From Marinimicrobium alkaliphilum (lineage in GTDB: Bacteria > Pseudomonadota > Gammaproteobacteria > Pseudomonadales > Cellvibrionaceae), in assembly GCF_003259155.1 (NCBI RefSeq), contig NZ_QGMQ01000011.1, forward strand, positions 1 through 64,000: a stretch of 64,000 nt of DNA. The letters are read 5' to 3'. The translations under genes were made by a program, and so were the position numbers. This document shows, one piece after another, positions 40,501-47,354 of the stretch. A model generated the notes under the pieces. It worked only from the letters and a program-made list of their open reading frames with translations, ran no database searches and had not been told where the DNA came from. Every line of letters starts with the position of its first letter. Within the stretch, counting starts at the first letter, position 1.

Positions 40501-41491
40501 CATACAAGGGGAGCACCTCAAAGTGCCGAAAATCGGCCTTGCGAATCCGCTTGGCAGCTTCGCGAATATCCCGCTCGCCGCTCATAAAAACCAGAATGTC
40601 GCCCCCACGTTTACCCTGCTCACGCTCGTGCCGCTCGATCTCATCAATGGCATCGATGATCGGCTGGTAGCTGTCATCATCATCGTCGTCGCGGTTTTCG
40701 GCTGGCCGGTACCAGACATCGACCGGATAGGTACGCCCAGAGACTTCGATAACGGGGGCATTATCAAAGTGCTTGGAAAAACGCTCCACATCAATGGTTG
40801 CCGACGTGATGATGAGTTTCAGGTCCGGGCGTTTGGGTAACAACTGTTTGAGGTAACCCAACAGAAAATCAATGTTGAGGCTGCGCTCGTGGGCCTCGTC
40901 GATAATCAGGGTGTCATAGCGATTGAGAAAAGGGTCGTTCTGAATTTCAGCCAGCAGGATCCCGTCTGTCATCACTTTGATGAGCGTGTGATCGCTGGAT
41001 TGATCGGTAAAACGCACCTGATAGCCCACCAGCTGCCCCAGCGGGGTTTTCAGTTCCTCGGCAATCCGGTTGGCGACAGTATTGGCGGCGATACGTCTCG
41101 GCTGGGTATGACCGACCATGCCTTTGACACCGCGTCCGAGTTCGAGGCAGATTTTGGGAATCTGGGTGGTTTTGCCCGAGCCGGTTTCGCCCGCCAGCAC
41201 CACCACCTGATGATCGCGGATCAGCGCCGCGATTTTTTCTTTCTGCTCGGTGACCGGGAGCACCGGGTACTCGATCGGTGTTGGCAGGCGCTCGCGCCGT
41301 TGCTGGTGCTGCTGTAGCGACGCCTCGCAGTCTTTGTGCCATTTGGCCAGCGCGCGGTCGTAGGGCTTGCCGTCCCGCTGCTTTTGCTGAAGTCCGCGCA
41401 GACGGCTGCTCAGGCGCTGACGGTCTTTGGTCATCACCTGCTCGAGGGCCTGTTCGAGGGGCTTCCAGTCGGTGGTGGCGGTGTCGGACAT
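37565..41491 (-). CDS. hrpA: ATP-dependent RNA helicase HrpA
   Basis: 1308-aa DEAH-box helicase, close to E. coli HrpA (1300 aa). Motif I is AGETGSGKTTQIPK, motif II DEAH within IIDEAHERSLNIDFLLGYLK, motif III SAT, and motif VI QRKGRCGRVAEG. The helicase-associated (HA2) and OB-fold regions follow, then the long HrpA-specific C-terminal domain. HrpA has been linked to rescue of stalled translation and mRNA processing. Monocistronic; the repeat cluster E occupies its upstream region, so its promoter lies within about 120 nt of the start or beyond the cluster. Confidence 0.96.
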   Translation of the reverse strand: MSDTATTDWKPLEQALEQVMTKDRQRLSSRLRGLQQKQRDGKPYDRALAKWHKDCEASLQQHQQRRERLPTPIEYPVLPVTEQKEKIAALIRDHQVVVLAGETGSGKTTQIPKICLELGRGVKGMVGHTQPRRIAANTVANRIAEELKTPLGQLVGYQVRFTDQSSDHTLIKVMTDGILLAEIQNDPFLNRYDTLIIDEAHERSLNIDFLLGYLKQLLPKRPDLKLIITSATIDVERFSKHFDNAPVIEVSGRTYPVDVWYRPAENRDDDDDDSYQPIIDAIDEIERHEREQGKRGGDILVFMSGERDIREAAKRIRKADFRHFEVLPLYARLSLAEQQKVFAPHKGRRVVLATNVAETSITVPGIRYVIDPGYARLSRYSYRTKVQRLPIEPISQASANQRKGRCGRVAEGICIRLYSEDDFLSRPEFTDAEILRTNLAAVILQMLQMRMGSIHDFPFVDPPDRRLINDGYKLLEELQAVDPRGRLTAIGKQLTQLAVDPRLARMLIAANGQECVREVLIIISALSVQDPRERPADKQQHADQMHRRFWHEESDFLSLVNLWDYMEEQRQALSQNQFRKLCKKEFLSYLRWREWRDVHHQLRIAVKALKLKDNPEPASYEKLHRALVTGLLGNLGMNTEDREYLGARNRKFMIFPGSSQFKKTPKWLMAAELLETSRLYAHTVAKIDPQWALHAAEHLVKRNHFEPHYDARTGRVKGYEKVTLYGLTLVEKQSVDFSKIDAAACREVFIRSALVEGRYAKQRSREQVGEFFRHNRRLLEELHDLEAKSRRRDIIVDEQVVYDFYDERLPDDVITRAAFEKWRQQAEADNPELLFIRREQLMRHDAGDVTEVQFPDELTYKGISFPLEYHFEPGHENDGVNLKVPVSLLHQVPEHRLQWLVPGLLRDKCIGLVKSLPKNLRKHFVPVPDVVDKALAAMAPDNTPLTEALGHQLKRHTGIEVPDDAWAEDSLDDFYRINLQVLDESGKVIDSGRALQPLRERYREKVQANIQSAATGIEQQGLTGWDFATLPEKVELKRGGLSIRAYPALIDKGDSVDLEVLDDPREAQYLSRKGITRLLVLESAVTAKYLRKELLKGQELALAVTTMGKRDRVADDLMMAAFAQVCLSGGELPRTREAFDRCLAEGSNRVTAQAQRLADVLATSLKALVGIKKSIKQNKNALALALTVGDINRQLAGLFYAGMVYDTPQDWLEQYPRYLKAIDARLERAQRDPHKDRLGINELTTQRERLEAYLNKEGEHQLWLDPRLMDFRWRLEELRVSLFAQTLKTRMPVSTKRLNKLWQEILDN

Positions 41492-41615
41492 AGGGGCAGT
41501 GTGGCCGGGGTTGTGAATTCGGGCCGGTATGATAGCAAGTTTGGGGTAGGTGTGCCGAATAGGGGTGTTAATGCGATGTGGGTATTATTGAGAGTAGGGT
41601 TTTGCCGGGGTTTGG

Positions 41616-41940
41616 CTGCCTCAGGTGTCGGATTACGGCTTCGCCTAATCCGACCTACTCAAACAATGGCACCTTGTTTCCCCGGGTCGGATTAGCCCGC
41701 AGGGCGTAATCCGACAGTGAGGCACCCAACCCCAACAAACACCACGTAGTGTCCCGTAGGTCGGATTAGCCCGCAGGGCGTAATCCGACAGTGAGGCACC
41801 CAACCCCAACAAATACCACGTTGCGTCCCGTAGGTCGGATTAGCCCGCAGGGCGTAATCCGACAGTAAGGCACCCAAGCCCGACAAATGGACCGCTGTTC
41901 CCTGATTGTCGGATGACGGCGTCGCCTAATCCGATCGACT
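41616..41940. repeat. Palindromic repeat cluster E (5 units, tandem 72-bp array)
   Basis: A reverse unit, then one forward unit with a damaged start (CCCGGGTCGGATTAGC), two near-identical forward units, and a final diverged reverse-type unit (TGTCGGATGACGGCGTCGCC). The forward units recur every 72 nt and include a conserved linker (AGTGAGGCACCCAACCCC, then AACAAACACCACGT or a close variant). It fills the 450-nt gap between dps and hrpA. Confidence 0.9.
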
Positions 41941-41944
41941 CAAC

Positions 41945-42412
41945 TCAATCCAACAAACTGCGCAGCATCCACGCGGTTTTTTCGTGCAACTGAATTCGCT
42001 GGGTCAACAAATCGGCGGTCGCCTCATCACTCGCTTTATCCGCCGTCGGGAAAATCGAGCGCGCTGTGCGCACTACCGCCTCGTGGCCTTCGACCAGGAT
42101 ACGAACCATCTCCGTGGCCTTGGGCACGCCCTCCTCTTCCTCAATGCTGCTCAACGCCACGAATTGCTTGTAGGTGCCCGGAGCCGGAAAACCAATCGAG
42201 CGAATACGTTCGGCAATCACATCAACCGCGTCAGCCAGCTCGACGTAGTGCTGCTCAAACATCAGATGCAGCGTCTGGAACATCGGCCCGGTAACATTCC
42301 AATGAAAATTGTGGGTTTTCAAATACAGGGTGTAGCTGTCGGCCAGCAGGTGGGACAAACCTTGTGCAATCGCTTCGCGATCCTGTTTATCAATGCCAAT
42401 ATCAATATCCAT
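41945..42412 (-). CDS. dps: Dps-family ferritin-like DNA-protection protein
   Basis: 155 aa from ATG 42412 (frame open to 42478). Four-helix ferritin-like mini-ferritin that oxidises Fe(II) with peroxide and stores it in a 12-mer cage. The Dps signature [26 protein letters not shown] supplies the intersubunit ferroxidase His, and the partner acids lie in [12 protein letters not shown]. There is no extended Lys-rich N-terminal tail, so non-specific DNA binding of the E. coli type is uncertain. It lies 93 nt after the last of the small envelope genes and may have its own promoter. Confidence 0.92.
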   Translation of the reverse strand: MDIDIGIDKQDREAIAQGLSHLLADSYTLYLKTHNFHWNVTGPMFQTLHLMFEQHYVELADAVDVIAERIRSIGFPAPGTYKQFVALSSIEEEEGVPKATEMVRILVEGHEAVVRTARSIFPTADKASDEATADLLTQRIQLHEKTAWMLRSLLD

Positions 42413-42505
42413 AACAACACGTCTCTCAGATACAATGGATGTGGCATTCCATGTTAGCAGGCGCCTCAAAAACCGCAAGCCCTCACTGTAGCGGCCCGCG
42501 CTTCG

Positions 42506-43342
42506 TCACATTTTCCGGGTACCGCCCGGCTCGCTAAAATCCTCCATGGCGGGCTCGTCTCCCTCCAGGGCTCCAAAGGCTTCATCGAGGAGGTCCTCGT
42601 CGGCATTATCGTCGGCCTCGTCAATTTCTCCCTTACCCGTACCGCTAAACTCCCGATACAGCCAAAAGGCGAGTCCGAGGATCAACAGATTGACCAGCGC
42701 CAATGCAATGTAGGCCGCCCACCGCCAAGGGCTCTCCTCTATTGCCGGTTGTGGCACTGCAGGCGTCGATTCAGGCGTTTGTGACTCTTGCGCCGTCGGC
42801 ATACGAAGGGTGGGATCGGAAGCAGTACGTTCGGTCAAGCCTTGAGAAAATGCTTCACGTTCAGCTTCGCGCCGCTCCAGCGTCTGCTCATACTCTTCAA
42901 CCAGAGCTTGTAAGCGCATGAGTTCCGGGTCGATATCTTCAGTGTCACCACCGGGAAGCTGAAAATACAGCGTCGGTAACTCCACGCGCTCCCGATCACC
43001 GGTCGTGGTCTGGACGTTCGCGTGTACCTCAATCCAGTAGCGCGCCATATCGGTGATCGGAAAAACCGTATGCCAGCGGTTCTCACCGCGATAGTCGAGC
43101 GTAATAACCCGGGTCAAACCCTCAGAGCTGCGCAGGTGCGCCACCACCAGTGTGCGCGCACCGGTAATGCGCCCCTGGCTCGCCGTGGCGTACAAGTGGT
43201 AGACAATGGGTCGACTGTCAACATCGACCTCGAGCGACAATGAAAAGGCATCCGCCAGAGCGTCGTCTTGGGCAGAGACCCAGGGCGCCAGCCCCAGCAA
43301 CAGAGCCCACCCCACCACAGGTAGCAGACGTGCGCCCCGCAC
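42506..43342 (-). CDS. Exported single-pass membrane protein of unknown function
   Basis: 278 aa from GTG 43342 with GGGGAG eight nt upstream. Layout: signal peptide (about 1-24, ending WVSAQDD), a beta-rich periplasmic domain (about 30-135), a coiled coil rich in Glu and Arg (about 140-175), a Pro/Thr linker, one transmembrane helix (WAAYIALALVNLLILGLAFWLY, about 207-228) and a strongly acidic cytoplasmic tail. Not assigned to a family. It follows the three-TM protein by 19 nt, so both are probably made together. Confidence 0.75.
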   Translation of the reverse strand: MRGARLLPVVGWALLLGLAPWVSAQDDALADAFSLSLEVDVDSRPIVYHLYATASQGRITGARTLVVAHLRSSEGLTRVITLDYRGENRWHTVFPITDMARYWIEVHANVQTTTGDRERVELPTLYFQLPGGDTEDIDPELMRLQALVEEYEQTLERREAEREAFSQGLTERTASDPTLRMPTAQESQTPESTPAVPQPAIEESPWRWAAYIALALVNLLILGLAFWLYREFSGTGKGEIDEADDNADEDLLDEAFGALEGDEPAMEDFSEPGGTRKM

Positions 43343-43361
43343 CTTCAGTGCTCCCCGAACA

Positions 43362-44039
43362 TCAAATTAACTGATCGACAGCACGCCGACCTCGGTCGGT
43401 CAGGAACCAGCGCACACCTTTGACGGTATTGATGCGACCCACAAGACGCCGGTTGGCCAGCACCGACAGCGACTTTTCGATGGTCGGTTCATCGGCACCC
43501 GCTTCCTGGCACAAGCCCGCCATGGAGCGAAACAGGTGACGCCCACAACCCAAGGTTTTCAATACTTTGGTTGCGGAAATATCCAGCTCTTCGTTAGGAT
43601 CAAAGGTGCCGATGTTGTCGTCAATCGCCGGATCCTGCTCGGTTTCCGTATCCAGCAGCGGCATGACCGCCTCCTGCATGACCTTGAACTCGTGTTTGAG
43701 CTCTTCGAGCTGCTCCCGGGCCACTGACGATTGTTGGAGAATACGTTTGGGCGTGGTGGTCAACACCAGGCGTGACGCGATCGCAGCAATCAGGCAGAAG
43801 CCGGTATAGATCAACAGTTGCGAGGGTTCGCCCTGGATGTCGGTAATCAGATCGCTCTGTACCAGAAACAGTATTACCGGCACCAAAAACGCCGCACCGA
43901 TGCCGAGCACAATGCAGCGTGGCAGCGCGGTATCATCCTGCCCTTCCTGGCTTTGGGCCATCTGGTAGTAGTTAATCAGACCACCAAAAACGCCCGCGAT
44001 GCTCATCACCGCCGCCAAAATAAAAATATGGTTCGCCAT
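43362..44039 (-). CDS. Three-TM protein, possibly YEATS-associated (YLATT-like)
   Basis: 225 aa, AGGAG before the ATG. Three hydrophobic helices (about 5-25, 43-62 and 75-92) are followed by a coiled coil (SSVAREQLEELKHEFKVMQEAV), an acidic linker and a C-terminal winged-helix-like region (EPTIEKSLSVLANRRLVGRI, then VRWFLTDRGRRAV). The N-terminus resembles proteins annotated as YEATS-associated helix-containing (YLATT) proteins, linked by comparative genomics to membrane-tethered signalling or conflict systems; this is from memory and unconfirmed. No YEATS-domain gene is present in the window. Confidence 0.65.
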   Translation of the reverse strand: MANHIFILAAVMSIAGVFGGLINYYQMAQSQEGQDDTALPRCIVLGIGAAFLVPVILFLVQSDLITDIQGEPSQLLIYTGFCLIAAIASRLVLTTTPKRILQQSSVAREQLEELKHEFKVMQEAVMPLLDTETEQDPAIDDNIGTFDPNEELDISATKVLKTLGCGRHLFRSMAGLCQEAGADEPTIEKSLSVLANRRLVGRINTVKGVRWFLTDRGRRAVDQLI

Positions 44040-44083
44040 TGTGTTCTCCTGCTGTTATCCGTTGTGCCCTTGGCTGGGGCTCG

Positions 44084-44440
44084 TTAGGTGTTATCGGCCG
44101 CTGCCCTTGGCGCTGAAGCCCGGCCGCGGGTCAACAGCAAGAATACCAGCGATGCCATTAAAGCCAGCAGCCAGACGATGATCAACAGTAACACCGACTG
44201 CCCGGTGCTCTCGTCTGTGACACTGCCGAAAACCAGATCCAGCACCAGGGTCAGCAACGCAGGTGCCCAGTAATTGTTGATGCTATCGATCTGTGCCGGC
44301 GTCAGCAGCAAGGCCGCCACCGATACGACGCTCAAATAGTGCCAATCCCGCCGCACTGATCGGGTCATGCGCCATACCACAGCAACCAGCGCGAGTGCCC
44401 CAATCAGATACACCAGCCAGGCTGTTAACGAGGTGTACAT
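44084..44440 (-). CDS. Small four-TM membrane protein of unknown function
   Basis: 118 aa, GGAG before ATG 44440. Hydrophobic segments at about 5-23, 36-48, 58-72 and 84-102, with basic residues favouring the cytoplasmic side (RMTRSVRRDWHY, TRGRASAPRA). No recognised family. Spaced 32 nt after ycgN and 44 nt before the three-TM gene, so it probably belongs to the same transcript; the three small membrane genes may form one envelope complex. Confidence 0.7.
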   Translation of the reverse strand: MYTSLTAWLVYLIGALALVAVVWRMTRSVRRDWHYLSVVSVAALLLTPAQIDSINNYWAPALLTLVLDLVFGSVTDESTGQSVLLLIIVWLLALMASLVFLLLTRGRASAPRAAADNT

Positions 44441-44472
44441 AAGTTTCTCCAGAAAATAGTACCGTGCCCGAT

Positions 44473-44916
44473 TTATACCCAGTGCACGATATGGTCTTCG
44501 TAATCGTCGTCGGGAACCGCCAGCTCAGAGACTACCCGGCCCACAACCGAAATACCTGCACGGTGAACACTGTCCGGGTCGCCGCTGATCAGCGGATGCC
44601 ACGCGGGCAACGGCTCACCCTGTGCCAATAGCCGGTAGGCACAGGTGTCGGGCAGCCAGTGAAAAGCTGGAATATCCTCCACCCTGAGCACTGTGCAGTC
44701 GGGCACCCGACGCTGCCGGTGAAGGTAGTCTTTGCAACGGCAGGTCTCGGTATTCAGTAATCTGCAGGCAATATTGGTTGTGTAAACCTCACCCGAGTCT
44801 TCATCTTCAAGTTTGTGCAGGCAACATTTTCCGCAGCCATCACACAACTGCTCCCACTCCTCGGCGCTCATCTGCGCGAGGGTCTTGCGCTGCCAGAAGG
44901 GCACTTGCGCCACCAT
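44473..44916 (-). CDS. ycgN: YcgN family cysteine-cluster protein (UPF0260)
   Basis: 147-aa cytosolic protein with the conserved cysteine pattern LCDGCGKCCLHKLED, CRLLNTETCRCKDY and DCTVLR, plus WLPDTCAYRLLAQGEPL. The clustered cysteines suggest a metal or Fe-S site; the function is unknown. Two nt after ycgL, the same pairing as in E. coli and Pseudomonas. Confidence 0.92.
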   Translation of the reverse strand: MVAQVPFWQRKTLAQMSAEEWEQLCDGCGKCCLHKLEDEDSGEVYTTNIACRLLNTETCRCKDYLHRQRRVPDCTVLRVEDIPAFHWLPDTCAYRLLAQGEPLPAWHPLISGDPDSVHRAGISVVGRVVSELAVPDDDYEDHIVHWV

Positions 44917-44918
44917 CG

Positions 44919-45215
44919 CTAGCCACCCAACCGGGTGTTCTGCTCGCGTACACGCTGGGCATCGATGTCGGACCCGTCCGGCGCTGGCGGCAGCTGCAAA
45001 TAGTAACCCGGGTCATCCAGGCACGCGAGCAGGCGCTCGGCATTGACCCGGGCGAGCTTCTTGTCCGGTGTCACCAACAGCAGCATTGCCGACTGCGGTT
45101 TTCCAAATCGCGCGAGGAGTGATTCGGGCACCTTGCTCAAACCGTCGTCTTTGTTAACGTAGAGATACATCCCTTCGTTCTTCGGGCTCCGATACACTTG
45201 GCACAAATGCTTCAT
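44919..45215 (-). CDS. ycgL: YcgL domain protein
   Basis: 98-aa small cytosolic protein: CQVYRSPKNEGMYLYVN, LPxxLLxRFGxP-like region (VPESLLARFGKPQSAM) and DPGYYLQLPP, the YcgL fold signature. Biochemical role unknown. Its ATG overlaps the rnd stop (ATGA), implying translational coupling with ribonuclease D. Confidence 0.92.
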   Translation of the reverse strand: MKHLCQVYRSPKNEGMYLYVNKDDGLSKVPESLLARFGKPQSAMLLLVTPDKKLARVNAERLLACLDDPGYYLQLPPAPDGSDIDAQRVREQNTRLGG

Positions 45216-46399
45216 GCTTCAGACTCCTCGGGCGCAAAAGCCTCGGGATTATCCTGGCGCCATTGCTCTGCCGCGGCCAACAGACTCTCACCGACCAGCT
45301 CACCGCGCCAACCGGCAAAACGTGGAGGCAGCGCGTAGCGGCCACCCTCAAGGCCAGAACGCACAATAAACTCGTAATCACGTTTGCGCGCTACCAGCTC
45401 CGGCAGCAGGTCCTGAGCTTCCGCGCGCTCGCGCACGCAGTGCTTGAGCGCCTTCATCAACCCGGTTTGGTTGCGCGGCAAGGGCATTGGCAAGCGCTCA
45501 GGCCAATGTGCGGGTTCGCTGTTCTGGCCCTCGACAATCAAGGCCAACAAGGTTTCACCGTCATCCGCGACGGTGCGACTGGGCAGGTCCCGAATTGTCG
45601 CCAGTTGCTCAAGTGTGTGCGGTTGGGTTCGCGCCATCTGCCACAGCGGCGGCTCTTTGACCAAACGGTTGCGCGGGATATCCCGGGCGCGCGCTTGCTC
45701 TTCGCGCCAAATGGTCAGGCGCTGCAGGACGGCCAACTCGCGCGGCTGTAACTTCCAGGCAAGCCCCACTTTACGGTAGGCCTCTTCCAGCACAGCAGGC
45801 TGGCGCGCCTGACTCACCAGAAGCGCGCAGTCTTCACGGACCCACGCCAGGCGGCCGTTATCTTTCAGGGTTTTGAGCAACTTGCCGTAGATGATCAGCA
45901 TATGCGCCACATCAAGCGCGGCGTATTTCATCTGGGCGACGCTCAAAGGGCGCTGCAACCAGTCCGAGCGGGTCTCCGCCTTCGGGATCTCGAGCCCGAG
46001 AGCGGCTTTGATCAAGCCTGCATAACCCAACGAAAAGCCGTAACCGGCATAGGCGGCCGCAATTTGGGTATCAAAGATCGGCTCGGGCACCAGGTCCAGC
46101 AAGCGTTGAAAAACTTCCAGATCCTCCGAGCAGGAATGCAATACTTTGACCACTCGGGTATCGAGCAGTACCGCTTTAAGCGGCCCCATATCCTCAATAG
46201 CCAGTGGATCGATCAGGTAGCAGCCCCGACCATCGCCCACCTGAATCAGGCCAGCGATGGGGTAGAAGGTGCTGCTGCGCATGAATTCAGTGTCAATCGC
46301 AATCGCGCCCTGGGTTAGCCAGCGTGCGCAAAGCTCAGCCAGTTCAGTATCGCTGGCAATCCAGGTGGGCTCGGTAGGTATGGTTGCAGAAGCAGTCAT
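45212..46399 (-). CDS. rnd: Ribonuclease D
   Basis: 395-aa 3'-5' exoribonuclease for tRNA 3' maturation. DEDD-type catalytic motifs: IAIDTEFMRSSTFYP (Exo I), LHSCSEDLEVF (Exo II) and YAALDVAHMLIIYGKL (Exo III with Tyr). Two HRDC-type helical domains follow (REEQARARDIPRNRLVKEP and the C-terminal copy). Located 6 nt after recR and overlapping ycgL. Confidence 0.95.
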   Translation of the reverse strand: MTASATIPTEPTWIASDTELAELCARWLTQGAIAIDTEFMRSSTFYPIAGLIQVGDGRGCYLIDPLAIEDMGPLKAVLLDTRVVKVLHSCSEDLEVFQRLLDLVPEPIFDTQIAAAYAGYGFSLGYAGLIKAALGLEIPKAETRSDWLQRPLSVAQMKYAALDVAHMLIIYGKLLKTLKDNGRLAWVREDCALLVSQARQPAVLEEAYRKVGLAWKLQPRELAVLQRLTIWREEQARARDIPRNRLVKEPPLWQMARTQPHTLEQLATIRDLPSRTVADDGETLLALIVEGQNSEPAHWPERLPMPLPRNQTGLMKALKHCVRERAEAQDLLPELVARKRDYEFIVRSGLEGGRYALPPRFAGWRGELVGESLLAAAEQWRQDNPEAFAPEESEA

Positions 46400-46405
46400 G
46401 GGCGT

Positions 46406-46999
46406 TCACAGGCTCCGGCGGCTGGCAAAGGCATGAGCCAATGTCCCGCCATCAATGTATTCGAGTTCACCGCCCATGGGCACGCCGTGGGCAATACGCG
46501 AAACGGTGATACCCAACGGACGGGCGCGCTCGCTGATATAGTAGGCCGTAGCTTCGCCCTCAACCGTGGAGTTGGTGGCCAGAATCACTTCCTGAATCGG
46601 CTCGGTCTGCAGTAACTCAACCAACTGGTCGACACCAATATCCTCAGGGCCGATACCGTCGATGGGCGACAGATGTCCCATCAGGACAAAGTATTTGCCC
46701 TGGTAGGTCCCGGCCTGCTCAATCGCGAGCACATCGGCGGGGGTCTCGACCACACACAGCAGGCCATCATCGCGCCGGGCGTTGGCGCAGATGCCGCACA
46801 AGGGTTGTTCGGTGAGCGTTCGACAGCGCTGGCAGCGCCCTACGCCTTCCACCGCCAGCGTCAGGGCCTGGGCCAGGCGCGCTGCGCCTTCGCGGTCGCG
46901 CTCCAGCAGGTGCAGTGTCATACGCTGAGCCGATTTGGGGCCCACGCCCGGCAGGCACCGTAACGCTGCCATCAACTCATCAATCAGAGGGCTGAACAT
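46406..46999 (-). CDS. recR: Recombination protein RecR
   Basis: 197-aa DNA-binding ring protein of the RecFOR pathway, which loads RecA on gapped DNA. Helix-hairpin-helix [12 protein letters not shown], a C4 zinc finger ([16 protein letters not shown]), then a Toprim domain ([29 protein letters not shown]). It follows ybaB by 3 nt in the conserved dnaX-ybaB-recR order. Confidence 0.97.
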   Translation of the reverse strand: MFSPLIDELMAALRCLPGVGPKSAQRMTLHLLERDREGAARLAQALTLAVEGVGRCQRCRTLTEQPLCGICANARRDDGLLCVVETPADVLAIEQAGTYQGKYFVLMGHLSPIDGIGPEDIGVDQLVELLQTEPIQEVILATNSTVEGEATAYYISERARPLGITVSRIAHGVPMGGELEYIDGGTLAHAFASRRSL

Positions 47000-47002
47000 G
47001 AT

Positions 47003-47323
47003 TTAGAACGGCATCTTGAAGCCGGGCGGCAGGTTCATGCCCGAGGTCATTTTGCTCATCTGCTCTTTGTTGTTCTCTTCCACTTTACGCACGGCGTCAT
47101 TGACGGCGGCCGCGAGCAGGTCCTCGAGCATCTCTTTATCTTCTTCGAGCAGGCTCGGATCAATGTTGACGGCCTTCACATCGTGGCGACCGGTCATCAC
47201 CACTTTGACCAAACCGGCACCGGCCTGACCGGTGACTTCGACATTGGCCTGATCTTCCTGCATTTTTTGCATGTCGGCCTGCATCTGCTGGGCCTGTTTC
47301 ATTAAATCGCCTAGACCTTTCAT
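47003..47323 (-). CDS. ybaB: YbaB/EbfC nucleoid-associated protein
   Basis: 106-aa dimeric DNA-binding protein. [22 protein letters not shown] at the N-terminus, [20 protein letters not shown] in the centre and PPGFKMPF at the end are family hallmarks. Conserved position between dnaX (31 nt) and recR (3 nt). Confidence 0.95.
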   Translation of the reverse strand: MKGLGDLMKQAQQMQADMQKMQEDQANVEVTGQAGAGLVKVVMTGRHDVKAVNIDPSLLEEDKEMLEDLLAAAVNDAVRKVEENNKEQMSKMTSGMNLPPGFKMPF

Positions 47324-47354
47324 GGGCTTACCTCATTAACGCTCATCGGTACGG

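Noticed and set aside
41616-41940. Possible CRISPR array in cluster E
   Set aside because: The intervals between palindromes are themselves repeated, not unique spacers, and there are no cas genes or leader.
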